A stretch of DNA of 64,000 bases, from the NCBI RefSeq assembly GCF_001548095.1, contig NZ_AP014815.1:2107656-2171655 (forward strand), read 5' to 3'. The number at the start of each line of letters is the position of its first letter. Within the stretch, counting starts at the first letter, position 1. The stretch comes from Geminocystis sp. NIES-3708 (GTDB lineage Bacteria > Cyanobacteriota > Cyanobacteriia > Cyanobacteriales > Cyanobacteriaceae). Shown here piece after piece: positions 1 through 10,409 of this stretch. A model generated the notes under the pieces. That model saw nothing but the letters and a program-made list of their open reading frames with translations, was not told where the DNA came from and did no database searches. Both the position numbers and the translations under genes were made by a program.

Positions 1-2
1 GA

Positions 3-680
3 TTATACGAAACAGAAGCTATTTTACACAATTATAGCCTTTGTTATGCGTTAGGATTTGTGGACAGTGAAAAACATCGAACAACAGTTAATGATGAATA
101 TTCCTATAAGTATTTTTGTCAAGAACAAATACCTAAATATAAAGAACATTTAACTCTTTTAAATGAACAAGGAATTTATATAACTCCTGCTAAATCCATT
201 TCTCATAGTGCCGTATTAAATACATGGAAATATGCCAATAATAATTATCATGTTGAAATGGAAAAAACACAAAAAAATATTCCAAGTTTTGGTAGAAATA
301 AAGAAATTGCTCCAGAGAGTAAATTTGAGTGTTTTATTATTAGTAAAAACTCTTTTAAAAAAGAGAATACAGTTAATGTTTGGCAATGGAAAATACCAAA
401 ATTTATTCGTTTAGGAAAATGGATGAGTAAAGCTGAAGTAATAATAAACAAACTAGACTATAAAATCAAAAAAAATAGTAATTTTACTTGTGCTTATCCC
501 CTCAATCCTTTAGATGTAATGTTTACTAATCAACTAATCTCTTACGACGTGATTAATATGCCACCAGTTAGCCTAATAAAAAATGTGACAATGAAGGGAG
601 ATCATTATCAAATCAGTCTTGATGAAAACTCTAAACAATTAGTTAATATACCGGTAAATATGAATTATCGTTTTGAATAA
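3..680 (+). CDS. csc1: Csc1 (Cas5-type) subunit of type I-D Cascade, 5' end outside window
   Basis: The reading frame is open from base 3, so the gene starts left of the window; a GTG at 60 is internal. The first visible residues (LYETEAILHNYSLCYALGFV) match the conserved N-terminal block of Csc1, with about 20 residues missing. 225 residues are visible, close to the family length. Csc1 is the Cas5-like RAMP protein that, in type I-D complexes, holds the crRNA 5' handle beside Csc2 and Cas10d. It lies upstream of cas6, cas4, cas1 and cas2 on the same strand, the usual I-D order. Recognition rests on the N-terminal block and gene order; the rest of the protein is weakly conserved. Confidence 0.85.
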   Translation, partial: LYETEAILHNYSLCYALGFVDSEKHRTTVNDEYSYKYFCQEQIPKYKEHLTLLNEQGIYITPAKSISHSAVLNTWKYANNNYHVEMEKTQKNIPSFGRNKEIAPESKFECFIISKNSFKKENTVNVWQWKIPKFIRLGKWMSKAEVIINKLDYKIKKNSNFTCAYPLNPLDVMFTNQLISYDVINMPPVSLIKNVTMKGDHYQISLDENSKQLVNIPVNMNYRFE

Positions 681-811
681 TAAAAAAAAACCATGAAAAT
701 TATCGATCAAACTTAATCTTACACCTTTAGCAAATACTTGGGAATGAGAATTTATGTTCAATATTTAGCAGATGATTTATTTCCCATTAACTATACACTA
801 TTCACTAAAAT

Positions 812-1630
812 ATGCCTCACAGTTTAGTCATCAATTTTACACCTATTTCCGATATTCCTCTTGGTTATACTTCAGGGAAACATCTACACGGCTTATTTTT
901 TACCTTAGTTAATGCCGTCAATCCAGAATTAGCGGAATATTTTCATCAATCGGTGGCAAATAAAAGTTTTACGGTTTCTTCTTTACAGGTTATTAATAGT
1001 AATAAAAATCAAGATAAGTTTTTACAATGGCAACAACAAAAAACTGTCAAAAAAGGTAGTAACTGTTGGTGGAAAATCACATTATTAGATGATACTTTAT
1101 TTAGTCAATTAACCAAATTATGGCTTAATTTAAGACCAGAAAAACCCTATCATTTAGGAAGTGGAGACTTATTCATTACCAGTGTTTTAGCCAGTTCAGA
1201 TAGTCACCCTTGGGCGAATGCGATGAGTTATCAAGAATTGTTCGATCGAGCTTCGGAAACACAAAGAAATATCAACCTAAAAATATATACTCCCACAGCA
1301 TTTAGACAGGGGAAATATGATGTATCTTTACCTACTGCTGAATTAGTATTTAATAGTCTATTAAGGAAGTGGCAAAAATATAGTAATATCCCTTTTGATA
1401 ATATTAATTTTGAGGAATTATATCCGGCTTATTTTGACATAAAAACAGAAATAATTATCGATAATAAAAGTAAATTTATCGGTTGTATTGGTACTATCAA
1501 TTATAAAATTTTAGGAGAAATAGAAGCGATAAAAATTAAACAAATTAATACCTTAGCAGACTATAGTTTTTATAGTGGATTAGGGAGAAAAACGACCATG
1601 GGATTTGGCGTACTTAAAAGACTTAATTAA
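812..1630 (+). CDS. cas6: CRISPR pre-crRNA endoribonuclease Cas6
   Basis: 272 residues, normal for Cas6. The C terminus has the glycine-rich signature (GLGRKTTMGFGVLKRL, about residues 256-271) that binds the repeat RNA in RAMP folds. An N-terminal segment around GYTSGKHLHGLFF resembles the first ferredoxin-like domain with a candidate catalytic histidine (inference). Cas6 cuts each repeat of the array transcript, here expected to leave an 8-nt ATTGAAAC tag. It lies 131 bp after csc1 and about 60 bp before cas4, probably in one operon. Confidence 0.92.
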   Translation: MPHSLVINFTPISDIPLGYTSGKHLHGLFFTLVNAVNPELAEYFHQSVANKSFTVSSLQVINSNKNQDKFLQWQQQKTVKKGSNCWWKITLLDDTLFSQLTKLWLNLRPEKPYHLGSGDLFITSVLASSDSHPWANAMSYQELFDRASETQRNINLKIYTPTAFRQGKYDVSLPTAELVFNSLLRKWQKYSNIPFDNINFEELYPAYFDIKTEIIIDNKSKFIGCIGTINYKILGEIEAIKIKQINTLADYSFYSGLGRKTTMGFGVLKRLN

Positions 1631-1691
1631 TTATCTAAATATTCTTTGCGTCTTTGTGCCTTTGCGTGAAATAACCTTATCTTTAAATATT

Positions 1692-2282
1692 ATGGAAAAT
1701 GACTTTATTTCTATTGCTTCTTTAAACCATTATTCCTACTGTCCTCATCGTTATTGGCGAATGTTTTGTGCTAACGAATTTGAAGATAATCAATATACGA
1801 TCGACGGTACAACTTTACACGATCGAGTCCATACAGTAGGCGATTTAAACTTAGGAGAAACATGGCAAATTAGAGCGATTTATCTCAAATCTGAACGGTA
1901 TAAATTAATCGGTAAAGCAGACTTAATTGAAGCAGAAAACGGTACTTTTTACCCTGTTGAATACAAGCGAGGTAAAAAAGGCGAATGGATTAATGATGAG
2001 TTACAAGTTGTCGCTCAAGCTCTTTGTTTAGAAGAAATGACTGATACTAATGTTCATACTGGTTATATTTATTACGCTCAAACTCATCAACGACAGGAGG
2101 TAAAAATTGATGATAATTTAAAAAAAGATGCGATCGTAATTATTAAAGCAATTCAAGAAATAAATCAAACAGGAAAGATACCAAAAGCAGTTTATAGCAA
2201 AAAGTGTAAAGGTTGTAGCCTTTATTCTGCTTGTCTGCCGATAGCCAACGACAAAGTCAACCGCTACCGAGAAAGTGAATAG
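1692..2282 (+). CDS. cas4: CRISPR-associated exonuclease Cas4
   Basis: 196 residues from the ATG at 1692. A longer reading from 1605 would overlap cas6 and add residues unlike Cas4. Visible motifs are the first Fe-S cysteine (YCPHRYW), the Asp of GKADLIE, the E-x-K of PVEYKRGKKG, the Gln of LQVVAQALCLEE, and the C-terminal cysteine cluster CKGCSLYSAC. This is the RecB-like nuclease with a 4Fe-4S cluster that trims prespacers and selects PAM-containing ends with Cas1-Cas2. The stop codon lies inside a heptamer-type repeat that begins the insertion before cas1. Confidence 0.94.
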   Translation: MENDFISIASLNHYSYCPHRYWRMFCANEFEDNQYTIDGTTLHDRVHTVGDLNLGETWQIRAIYLKSERYKLIGKADLIEAENGTFYPVEYKRGKKGEWINDELQVVAQALCLEEMTDTNVHTGYIYYAQTHQRQEVKIDDNLKKDAIVIIKAIQEINQTGKIPKAVYSKKCKGCSLYSACLPIANDKVNRYRESE

Positions 2283-2314
2283 TGAATAATTAATAGTGAA
2301 TAGTGGATAATTAA
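2274..2314 (+). repeat. Left inverted repeat of four-helix-bundle cassette
   Basis: Tract built from the unit AGTGAAT (agtgaatagtgaataatt and variants). It overlaps the cas4 stop codon. Its reverse complement recurs at 2743-2792, on the other side of the four-helix-bundle gene, so the gene is bracketed by inverted repeats. Confidence 0.75.
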
Positions 2315-2367
2315 ACAAATTAATAATCAATACTCTTTAGTCATTTTTGAAATTATAAACAAATAAA

Positions 2368-2736
2368 ATGGATAGTATTATTTATCAAAAAGCATATAAA
2401 TTTTCTTTAAGAATTATTAAAGCATATAGATATTTAATTGAAGAAAAAAAAGAGTTTATTTTATCAAAACAATTATTAAGAAGTGCTACATCTATTGGGG
2501 CAAATATTGCCGAAGCTAGTGGGGCAATTTCCAAAGCAGATTTTAGGCATAAAATGTCCATTGCTTACAAAGAATCACTAGAGACACAATATTGGCTTTC
2601 TTTACTCAAAGATTCTGAAGTCATAGATGTCAAAAGTTATCAAAGTATTAATCAAGATGCTGTAGAAATTAGCAAAATTTTATGCTTGATCGTAAAAAAT
2701 ACAAAAGCAAAAAATAATAAACAAGATACCAGCTAA
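2368..2736 (+). CDS. Four-helix bundle protein (S23/IVP family) inserted in the cas operon
   Basis: 122 residues. The core pattern (SKQLLRSATSIGANIAEASG, then FRHKMSIAYKESLETQYWL and a C-terminal helix) is characteristic of the family first seen in 23S rRNA intervening sequences and also represented by the Avd accessory proteins of diversity-generating retroelements. No reverse transcriptase or template/variable repeat pair was seen nearby, so an Avd role is unsupported. It separates cas4 from cas1 and is bounded by inverted AGTGAAT-type repeats at 2274-2314 and 2743-2792, suggesting a later insertion. Molecular function is unknown; the family is nucleic-acid associated. Confidence 0.85.
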   Translation: MDSIIYQKAYKFSLRIIKAYRYLIEEKKEFILSKQLLRSATSIGANIAEASGAISKADFRHKMSIAYKESLETQYWLSLLKDSEVIDVKSYQSINQDAVEISKILCLIVKNTKAKNNKQDTS

Positions 2737-2742
2737 TTAGCA

Positions 2743-2792
2743 TTAACTATTAATTATTAACTATACATTATTAACTATTCACTATTCACTAT
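2743..2792 (-). repeat. Right inverted repeat of four-helix-bundle cassette
   Basis: Tract ending in attcactattcact, the reverse complement of the repeat at 2274-2314. It ends 4 bp before the cas1 start codon, so it forms the cas1 5' untranslated region and may affect its translation. Confidence 0.75.
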
Positions 2793-2796
2793 AAAA

Positions 2797-3804
2797 ATGG
2801 GAACAATTTATATTACTCAAGATGATGCTTTTATTGGTAAAACTGATGAAAGATTACAAGTTAAAGCTGATAAAAAACAATTATTAGATGTACCTTTTAT
2901 CAAGATAGATGGTCTAGTAATTTTAGGACGAGCAAATTTTTCTCCTGCTATTGTCTCTGAATTATTAACTCGCAAAATACCTCTCAGTTTTTTAACAAGT
3001 ACTGGGAAATATTTAGGGAGATTAGAGCCAGAATTAACTAAAAATATTTTCATCAGAAAAGCTCAATGGGCAGTGACAGAAAATTCTCCAAAAGCTATTC
3101 ATGTTGTCAACGGATTTATTCGAGGTAAACTAAAAAATTATCGCAACTTAATGATGTTAAGAAATCGTCAAGAGTATCATGAAAAACTAGAAAGCTCGGT
3201 CGAGCAAATTCAACAAATAATTAAATCTTTAGATACTAAAAATAACATTAATTCTTTGAGAGGTTTAGAAGGTGCAGGAAGTGCAATTTATTTTAGTTGT
3301 TTTAATGATTTTATTAAAAATAATAACTTTAGTTTTAAAACTCGTAATCGCCGTCCTCCAACTGATCCAGTTAATTCTTTACTCAGTTTAGGCTATGCTT
3401 TATTAAGGCATGATATTCAAAGTGCGGTCAATATTGTAGGTTTTGATCCCTATTTAGGTTATCTTCATGTTGCTCATTATGGCAGACCTGCTTTAGCATT
3501 AGATTTAATGGAGGAATTTAGACCAATTATTACTGATGCGATGGTTTTAAATGTGATTAATAATAAAAAATTAACTCCTCAAGATTTTATCACTGAACCC
3601 ATCAGTAATGCTGTTTCTTTAACCAAAGAAGGACTTAAAATATTTTTAAGATCTTATGAAGAAAAAAAACAATCGAAATTTAAACATCCAGTTTTAAATA
3701 AACAATGTACTTACCAAGAAGCCTTTGAAATTCAAGCTCGTTTATTAGGTAAATATTTAATGTCAGAAACTGAACAATATACACCTTTAATCACTAAAAA
3801 ATAA
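2797..3804 (+). CDS. cas1: CRISPR-associated integrase Cas1
   Basis: 335 residues, standard length. The metal-binding residues are recognisable: the Glu of LRGLEGAGSAIYF, the His of YLHVAHYGRPALALDL and the acidic pair of LMEEFRP. The N-terminal beta domain begins GTIYITQDDAFIG. Cas1 forms the integrase with Cas2 that inserts spacers at the leader end. It starts 4 bp after the heptamer-type repeat and is followed 11 bp later by cas2. All key residues are intact, so adaptation should be functional. Confidence 0.96.
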   Translation: MGTIYITQDDAFIGKTDERLQVKADKKQLLDVPFIKIDGLVILGRANFSPAIVSELLTRKIPLSFLTSTGKYLGRLEPELTKNIFIRKAQWAVTENSPKAIHVVNGFIRGKLKNYRNLMMLRNRQEYHEKLESSVEQIQQIIKSLDTKNNINSLRGLEGAGSAIYFSCFNDFIKNNNFSFKTRNRRPPTDPVNSLLSLGYALLRHDIQSAVNIVGFDPYLGYLHVAHYGRPALALDLMEEFRPIITDAMVLNVINNKKLTPQDFITEPISNAVSLTKEGLKIFLRSYEEKKQSKFKHPVLNKQCTYQEAFEIQARLLGKYLMSETEQYTPLITKK

Positions 3805-3815
3805 TCATTATTATT

Positions 3816-4091
3816 ATGTATATAATTATTAGTTATGATATTACAGATAATAAAAGACGTACTAGAATTCATAACATTTTAAAATCTTATGGTGAATGGG
3901 TACAGTATAGTATTTTTGAATGTGAACTCACCGAAACACAATATGCAAAATTACGTCATCGTCTCAGTAAATTAATTAAAAAAGATGATAATGATAATAT
4001 CCGTTTTTATTTTATGTGTCGTTGCTGTCAAGGTAAAATAGAGCGTATTGGCGGTGAATTACCTAGAGATAATACTATGTTTTTTGTCTAA
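3816..4091 (+). CDS. cas2: CRISPR-associated Cas2
   Basis: 91 residues, typical. It begins MYIIISYDITDNKRRTRIH with the conserved Asp at the end of beta-1, followed by the VQYSIFECELT strand and a C-terminal RIGG segment. It is the structural dimer of the Cas1-Cas2 integrase. It is the last gene of the operon, immediately before the leader. Confidence 0.96.
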   Translation: MYIIISYDITDNKRRTRIHNILKSYGEWVQYSIFECELTETQYAKLRHRLSKLIKKDDNDNIRFYFMCRCCQGKIERIGGELPRDNTMFFV

Positions 4092-4317
4092 TTTCCGTAA
4101 AGGAGAGGGTATAAAATTGGTTTTTCCTTCAAAAGTTTTTATCCTGTTTATGCCATAACGGTTTTGGGTTTTTCTATCTTTGATAACCTTACGTACTTTA
4201 TGCTATAAGTACTTCAGCATTTTTTATGGACATTCTATTAATTTTTATATAGAATTTGAGTGGGCTTACGCAATTGTACCTTGAAAACTTTATCTATCAA
4301 TAGCTTTGTTCAAGGCA
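4092..4317 (+). promoter_or_regulatory. CRISPR leader
   Basis: 226 bp non-coding AT-rich stretch between cas2 and the first repeat. It lies at the end opposite the degenerate repeats and upstream of the 3' GATTGAAAC side of the repeats, so it is the leader and array promoter region. Just before repeat 1 there is an exact inverted repeat, CCTTGAA at 4279-4285 and TTCAAGG at 4309-4315 with a 23-bp spacer, a possible recognition site for Cas1-Cas2 or a host factor (inference). No single -35/-10 pair could be chosen. Confidence 0.75.
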
Positions 4318-7300
4318 GTTTAAATTATTATTAATACCTATCAGGGATTGAAACAAATGTGTTACAAATCAAGGATGAGAAAGGTGAAGGTTTAAATTAT
4401 TATTAATACCTATCAGGGATTGAAACCTCTTACAGAATCCGAAAAATAATCCTCACCAAAGTTTAAATTATTATTAATACCTATCAGGGATTGAAACGGA
4501 TATTGAGAGAATTTTCTGTATCAGGCTTAAGATTTGTTTAAATTATTATTAATACCTATCAGGGATTGAAACGGAGAGGAAATCTATTCGGGAGTATCGC
4601 GCTCATGGAAGTTTAAATTATTATTAATACCTATCAGGGATTGAAACGATTTTTTGCTCAACAATAAAAGGATTTCCTTGACGTTTAAATTATTATTAAT
4701 ACCTATCAGGGATTGAAACGTTTTTGAGAATGCTTACGAGTGGATGAGTGAAGGTTTAAATTATTATTAATACCTATCAGGGATTGAAACACTTTTTCGG
4801 CAAATTCATCCAGCGGAATTCCTGCGATGTTTAAATTATTATTAATACCTATCAGGGATTGAAACTTGACTATTATTTTGATTATTATTCTGATTAATGT
4901 TTAAATTATTATTAATACCTATCAGGGATTGAAACCTTCTGAAATTTTTTGAGAAAATAAACCAAAGATGTTTAAATTATTATTAATACCTATCAGGGAT
5001 TGAAACTTTCTTGGATTTGAATTAATCTATATTTCTGTGATGTGTTTAAATTATTATTAATACCTATCAGGGATTGAAACATCATCCCGCCGAACATTCT
5101 TCTTTAGGGCTGGTGTTTAAATTATTATTAATACCTATCAGGGATTGAAACACCTGAAACGAATCCCTTAATTTACCAGTATCGACCGTTTAAATTATTA
5201 TTAATACCTATCAGGGATTGAAACCGTAAAAATCGCTTTAGTGGCACTGAACTCAATTTGTTTAGTTTAAATTATTATTAATACCTATCAGGGATTGAAA
5301 CGGGTATTACTAAAATTACTACGGACAATATAGGCGTTTAAATTATTATTAATACCTATCAGGGATTGAAACTTACAGCCCGTGAGGGATCACTTTCAAA
5401 AGCCTGTGTTTAAATTATTATTAATACCTATCAGGGATTGAAACCACCAATACAACAATGGTGCTGATTTTAAGATAGAGTTTAAATTATTATTAATACC
5501 TATCAGGGATTGAAACGCAAACGCCTCAGTCGTTATGTGGCTTCAGCGAATGTTTAAATTATTATTAATACCTATCAGGGATTGAAACATCAGATGATAT
5601 ATCAGATTGTATATCAAGATTGCTGTTGTTTAAATTATTATTAATACCTATCAGGGATTGAAACTCAATCTTTAAACCCTTTTATAATAAAGAGCTAGGT
5701 TTAAATTATTATTAATACCTATCAGGGATTGAAACTATTTCTCTAATGGGGGAGCTAAAAATCGTCAATGTAGTTTAAATTATTATTAATACCTATCAGG
5801 GATTGAAACTTAAACTAAATGATAATACTTTATCTGAAACGCTTATTAAGCAAGTTTAAATTATTATTAATACCTATCAGGGATTGAAACGACAGCTTCT
5901 TTATTAGCGATCGCTTTACATAGAAGTTTAAATTATTATTAATACCTATCAGGGATTGAAACGTTTTTGAGGTAACAAATTGGCTTTAATCTCAATGGTG
6001 CTGTTTAAATTATTATTAATACCTATCAGGGATTGAAACTAAGATACATAATATATTTAATGGGGATAGTACGTTTAAATTATTATTAATACCTATCAGG
6101 GATTGAAACAACATAGGAGGTATCGTAAAGAATAAAGATAATAGTTTAAATTATTATTAATACCTATCAGGGATTGAAACCAAGATGGTCAAATTTTCCG
6201 TACTGAGGATAAAAAGTTTAAATTATTATTAATACCTATCAGGGATTGAAACTTATTTTGGGGTTTTTGTAATTACCTTCTTTTTGGAGTTTAAATTATT
6301 ATTAATACCTATCAGGGATTGAAACAACTATCCTACCGCCCTGTAGCCTCATGCGATTAATGTTTAAATTATTATTAATACCTATCAGGGATTGAAACAT
6401 ATCAACGTTTCCAGCTTGTTATGGTATATTGGATAAGTTTAAATTATTATTAATACCTATCAGGGATTGAAACATTAAGATCATCGTCGCTAATAGAATC
6501 TAAGCGAGTTTAAATTATTATTAATACCTATCAGGGATTGAAACAATTAACAATTACGGCGGTGAAATTCCGCCACTAAAAGGTTTAAATTATTATTAAT
6601 ACCTATCAGGGATTGAAACATTAGACCCATCCATGTAAGGTGCTTCTTTCATTTTTGTTTAAATTATTATTAATACCTATCAGGGATTGAAACATTCAAT
6701 TCCTTTTTCGATATAATTTATCATACGTGTTTAAATTATTATTAATACCTATCAGGGATTGAAACGTCTCCATCTCCATAAAGTACTTTCTGCTATTTGT
6801 AAAGTTTAAATTATTATTAATACCTATCAGGGATTGAAACGCTAATACGACGTTTGAGGTACGAAAAAATAACAGGTTTAAATTATTATTAATACCTATC
6901 AGGGATTGAAACTTTAAATAGTATTAAAAGTATATTAATCAAAGATGTTTAAATTATTATTAATACCTATCAGGGATTGAAACTTCAATAACACTACCTT
7001 GTCCTCCACAGATAAAGAAAGTTTAAATTATTATTAATACCTATCAGGGATTGAAACTTTTCCTAATTCAGAAAATAAAGCTAATGTGCCTTTTAGTTTA
7101 AATTATTATTAATACCTATCAGGGATTGAAACGAATTTCAGGCATGGTGTAAAATCTTTTTTTTCTTTGTTTAAATTATTATTAATACCTATCAGGGATT
7201 GAAACAGCTTACAACTGCGAGAAAGTATCTGTAGCTAATGCGTTTAAATTATTATTAATACCTATCAGGGATTGAAACAGTTTGTTCTGCAAGAGCAATA

Positions 7301-10300
7301 GCTTCTTTATAAGGTTTAAATTATTATTAATACCTATCAGGGATTGAAACTTATTTTTCTTTTGTGCCAGTCAGAGTCGGTACGGAGTTTAAATTATTAT
7401 TAATACCTATCAGGGATTGAAACTAAAGAGATTTCCATTATACCTTATTTTATTTAGAGAGTTTAAATTATTATTAATACCTATCAGGGATTGAAACAAT
7501 TACAAAATTAAATAATCATTAATCTTGCCACTGGTTTAAATTATTATTAATACCTATCAGGGATTGAAACAATCTAATACTGGAGCTGATAGCGTGGCTG
7601 GGAATGTTTAAATTATTATTAATACCTATCAGGGATTGAAACGAAGAGAAAAAAATTAAGGAGGATTTAGGGAAAGGTTTAAATTATTATTAATACCTAT
7701 CAGGGATTGAAACAACAAATTCAATATTTATCTGTGGAAAACCACGAGTTTAAATTATTATTAATACCTATCAGGGATTGAAACTTATTCCTTACTAACC
7801 TTAATTGATTGTTTTCTAGTAGTTTAAATTATTATTAATACCTATCAGGGATTGAAACAGCAACTTTTTGTTGAGACATACGAGCGTGTTTGCCTGTTTA
7901 AATTATTATTAATACCTATCAGGGATTGAAACTAAATGCTAGTAATGCGGTGGGGAACGGTGGTACGGGAGTTTAAATTATTATTAATACCTATCAGGGA
8001 TTGAAACTTGGGTTGCCATTTTCTCGCATACTCAGCAACATCAAATCGTTTAAATTATTATTAATACCTATCAGGGATTGAAACATCTAAGTAAGAATTT
8101 AGAGTACTTACTAGCTTAGTTTAAATTATTATTAATACCTATCAGGGATTGAAACAGGTATAAGATTAGTAGTCATAGACTCTGTACCGTTTAAATTATT
8201 ATTAATACCTATCAGGGATTGAAACAGTTGTTCTATTCTTCAGACTAGCATTAGCAGTATAGTTTAAATTATTATTAATACCTATCAGGGATTGAAACAT
8301 CAGCATCTGTACCATAATTAGGTTGTCCAGTACCGTTTAAATTATTATTAATACCTATCAGGGATTGAAACTAATTATTGCTCGTTATTTCCTATGATAT
8401 TAATTCTCAAGTTTAAATTATTATTAATACCTATCAGGGATTGAAACTTTAATTTCTCACTTAAATCAATAATTTTATCAAAATCGTTTAAATTATTATT
8501 AATACCTATCAGGGATTGAAACTAAGCTACGCCCGTAGGATACGAAACATAGAGAGCGTTTAAATTATTATTAATACCTATCAGGGATTGAAACAATCCC
8601 AAAATAATATAAATTATCGTCTATATACTCGTTTAAATTATTATTAATACCTATCAGGGATTGAAACTTTGTTCGAGATTTTTAGCGGATTCTTCTGAAT
8701 GCTTGTTTAAATTATTATTAATACCTATCAGGGATTGAAACTAAATACACAACTTTAACAGAACTGGAGTCGATAGAGTTTAAATTATTATTAATACCTA
8801 TCAGGGATTGAAACCATTAAGGACTCGAACTCAGCCTTAGATTTGGGACTGTTTAAATTATTATTAATACCTATCAGGGATTGAAACATATAGAACTGCC
8901 GTAGACGAATTAGAGAGAACTGTTTAAATTATTATTAATACCTATCAGGGATTGAAACTTTTAATGCCAGTGGTAGTTTAAAGTTTTTAATACATTTGTT
9001 TAAATTATTATTAATACCTATCAGGGATTGAAACGTCGAAGTCTATAAGGAGCAATAGCTATGGCGGGAGTTTAAATTATTATTAATACCTATCAGGGAT
9101 TGAAACAGTAAAGAAAAAGGTCGGTAATAACATACCTTGTTTAAATTATTATTAATACCTATCAGGGATTGAAACAGCTAATCGATTAGTGAACAATGAT
9201 ATGTCTTTTGAGTTTAAATTATTATTAATACCTATCAGGGATTGAAACAAATCAAACTCAGAGACAAAATCAGCAACAAACCTGTTTAAATTATTATTAA
9301 TACCTATCAGGGATTGAAACTTAATGCCAAAAGGCAACAAATCATCTCAGGTGATTTACCGTTTAAATTATTATTAATACCTATCAGGGATTGAAACTTA
9401 GTGTAAACGCTCCCGAGTTACAGGACTCAAGGTTTAAATTATTATTAATACCTATCAGGGATTGAAACACTCAAGATTTTGAAGACGGACAATTACAAAT
9501 CGTCAGTTTAAATTATTATTAATACCTATCAGGGATTGAAACGTAATGCTTAACAGCCACTGCATACATTCCATTGAGTTTAAATTATTATTAATACCTA
9601 TCAGGGATTGAAACAAACAACTGGCAATACCGCCAACCCCCACTCAGTCTTGTTTAAATTATTATTAATACCTATCAGGGATTGAAACCGAGAAGACATA
9701 ACCCTACTAACCCTATTATGAGCGTTTAAATTATTATTAATACCTATCAGGAATTGAAACGTGATAAAATCATTGTCCATCTTTATTTTTATTTGTTTAA
9801 ATTATTATTAATACCTATCAGGGATTGAAACAAAGAAGGATATGACTTTGATACTGAAATATTTTTGTTTAAATTATTATTAATACCTATCAGGGATTGA
9901 AACTTATCTTTTTAATTTTCCGATCCCTTTTTAAAAGGTTTAAATTATTATTAATACCTATCAGGGATTGAAACGGCTCAAAGTGCTTTAAGTCAAGATC
10001 CTAGTTTAGGTTTAAATTATTATTAATACCTATCAGGGATTGAAACAAACGATAATCGGAAAACAGGAGATTTATCTTATGTTTAAATTATTATTAATAC
10101 CTATCAGGGATTGAAACGTTCCTGCTTCTTCGTGGCGTTCTGGTTCTGTTCCCTGTTTAAATTATTATTAATACCTATCAGGGATTGAAACTGCTAAATC
10201 GATTTATTTCGATAAAATACTGAATGTTCAAATTATTATTAATACCTATCAGGGATTGAAACTGGTGTGATCGCACCTGTTCATTCTCTTTCTGGTCTGT

Positions 10301-10408
10301 TTAAATTATTATTAATACCTATCAGGGATTGAAACCGTTAAAAGAGAATCTTGGAGAAGATTTATTTATTAGTTTAAATTATTATTAATACCTATCAGGG
10401 ATTGAAAC
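4318..10408 (+). CRISPR. Type I-D CRISPR array, about 84 repeats
   Basis: Repeat of 37 bp that starts GTTTAAATTATTATTAATAC and ends CAGGGATTGAAAC. I counted 84 copies and 83 spacers by eye (possible error of one); mean spacer length is about 36 bp. Nearly all repeats are identical. Exceptions are at 9724-9760 (G to A at 9752) and 10226-10262 (T to C at 10229), both near the right end, which marks the leader-distal side. The repeat 3' end ATTGAAAC fits the 8-nt crRNA handle of Cas6 processing. No duplicated spacer was noticed. One spacer (5891-5925) contains the cyanobacterial HIP1 octamer. Confidence 0.99.
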
Positions 10409-10409
10409 C

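Noticed and set aside
1605-1691. Longer N terminus for Cas4 starting at 1605
   Set aside because: It overlaps the end of cas6 and encodes a segment that includes the intergenic ctttgcgtctttgtgcc repeat; Cas4 similarity begins at 1692.
2368-2736. Diversity-generating retroelement suggested by the Avd-like fold
   Set aside because: No reverse transcriptase and no template/variable repeat pair was found nearby, and the family also occurs alone.
9152-9340. Short reading frame on the minus strand inside the array
   Set aside because: It is built from CRISPR repeats and spacers; the amino-acid repeat in it simply translates the direct repeats.
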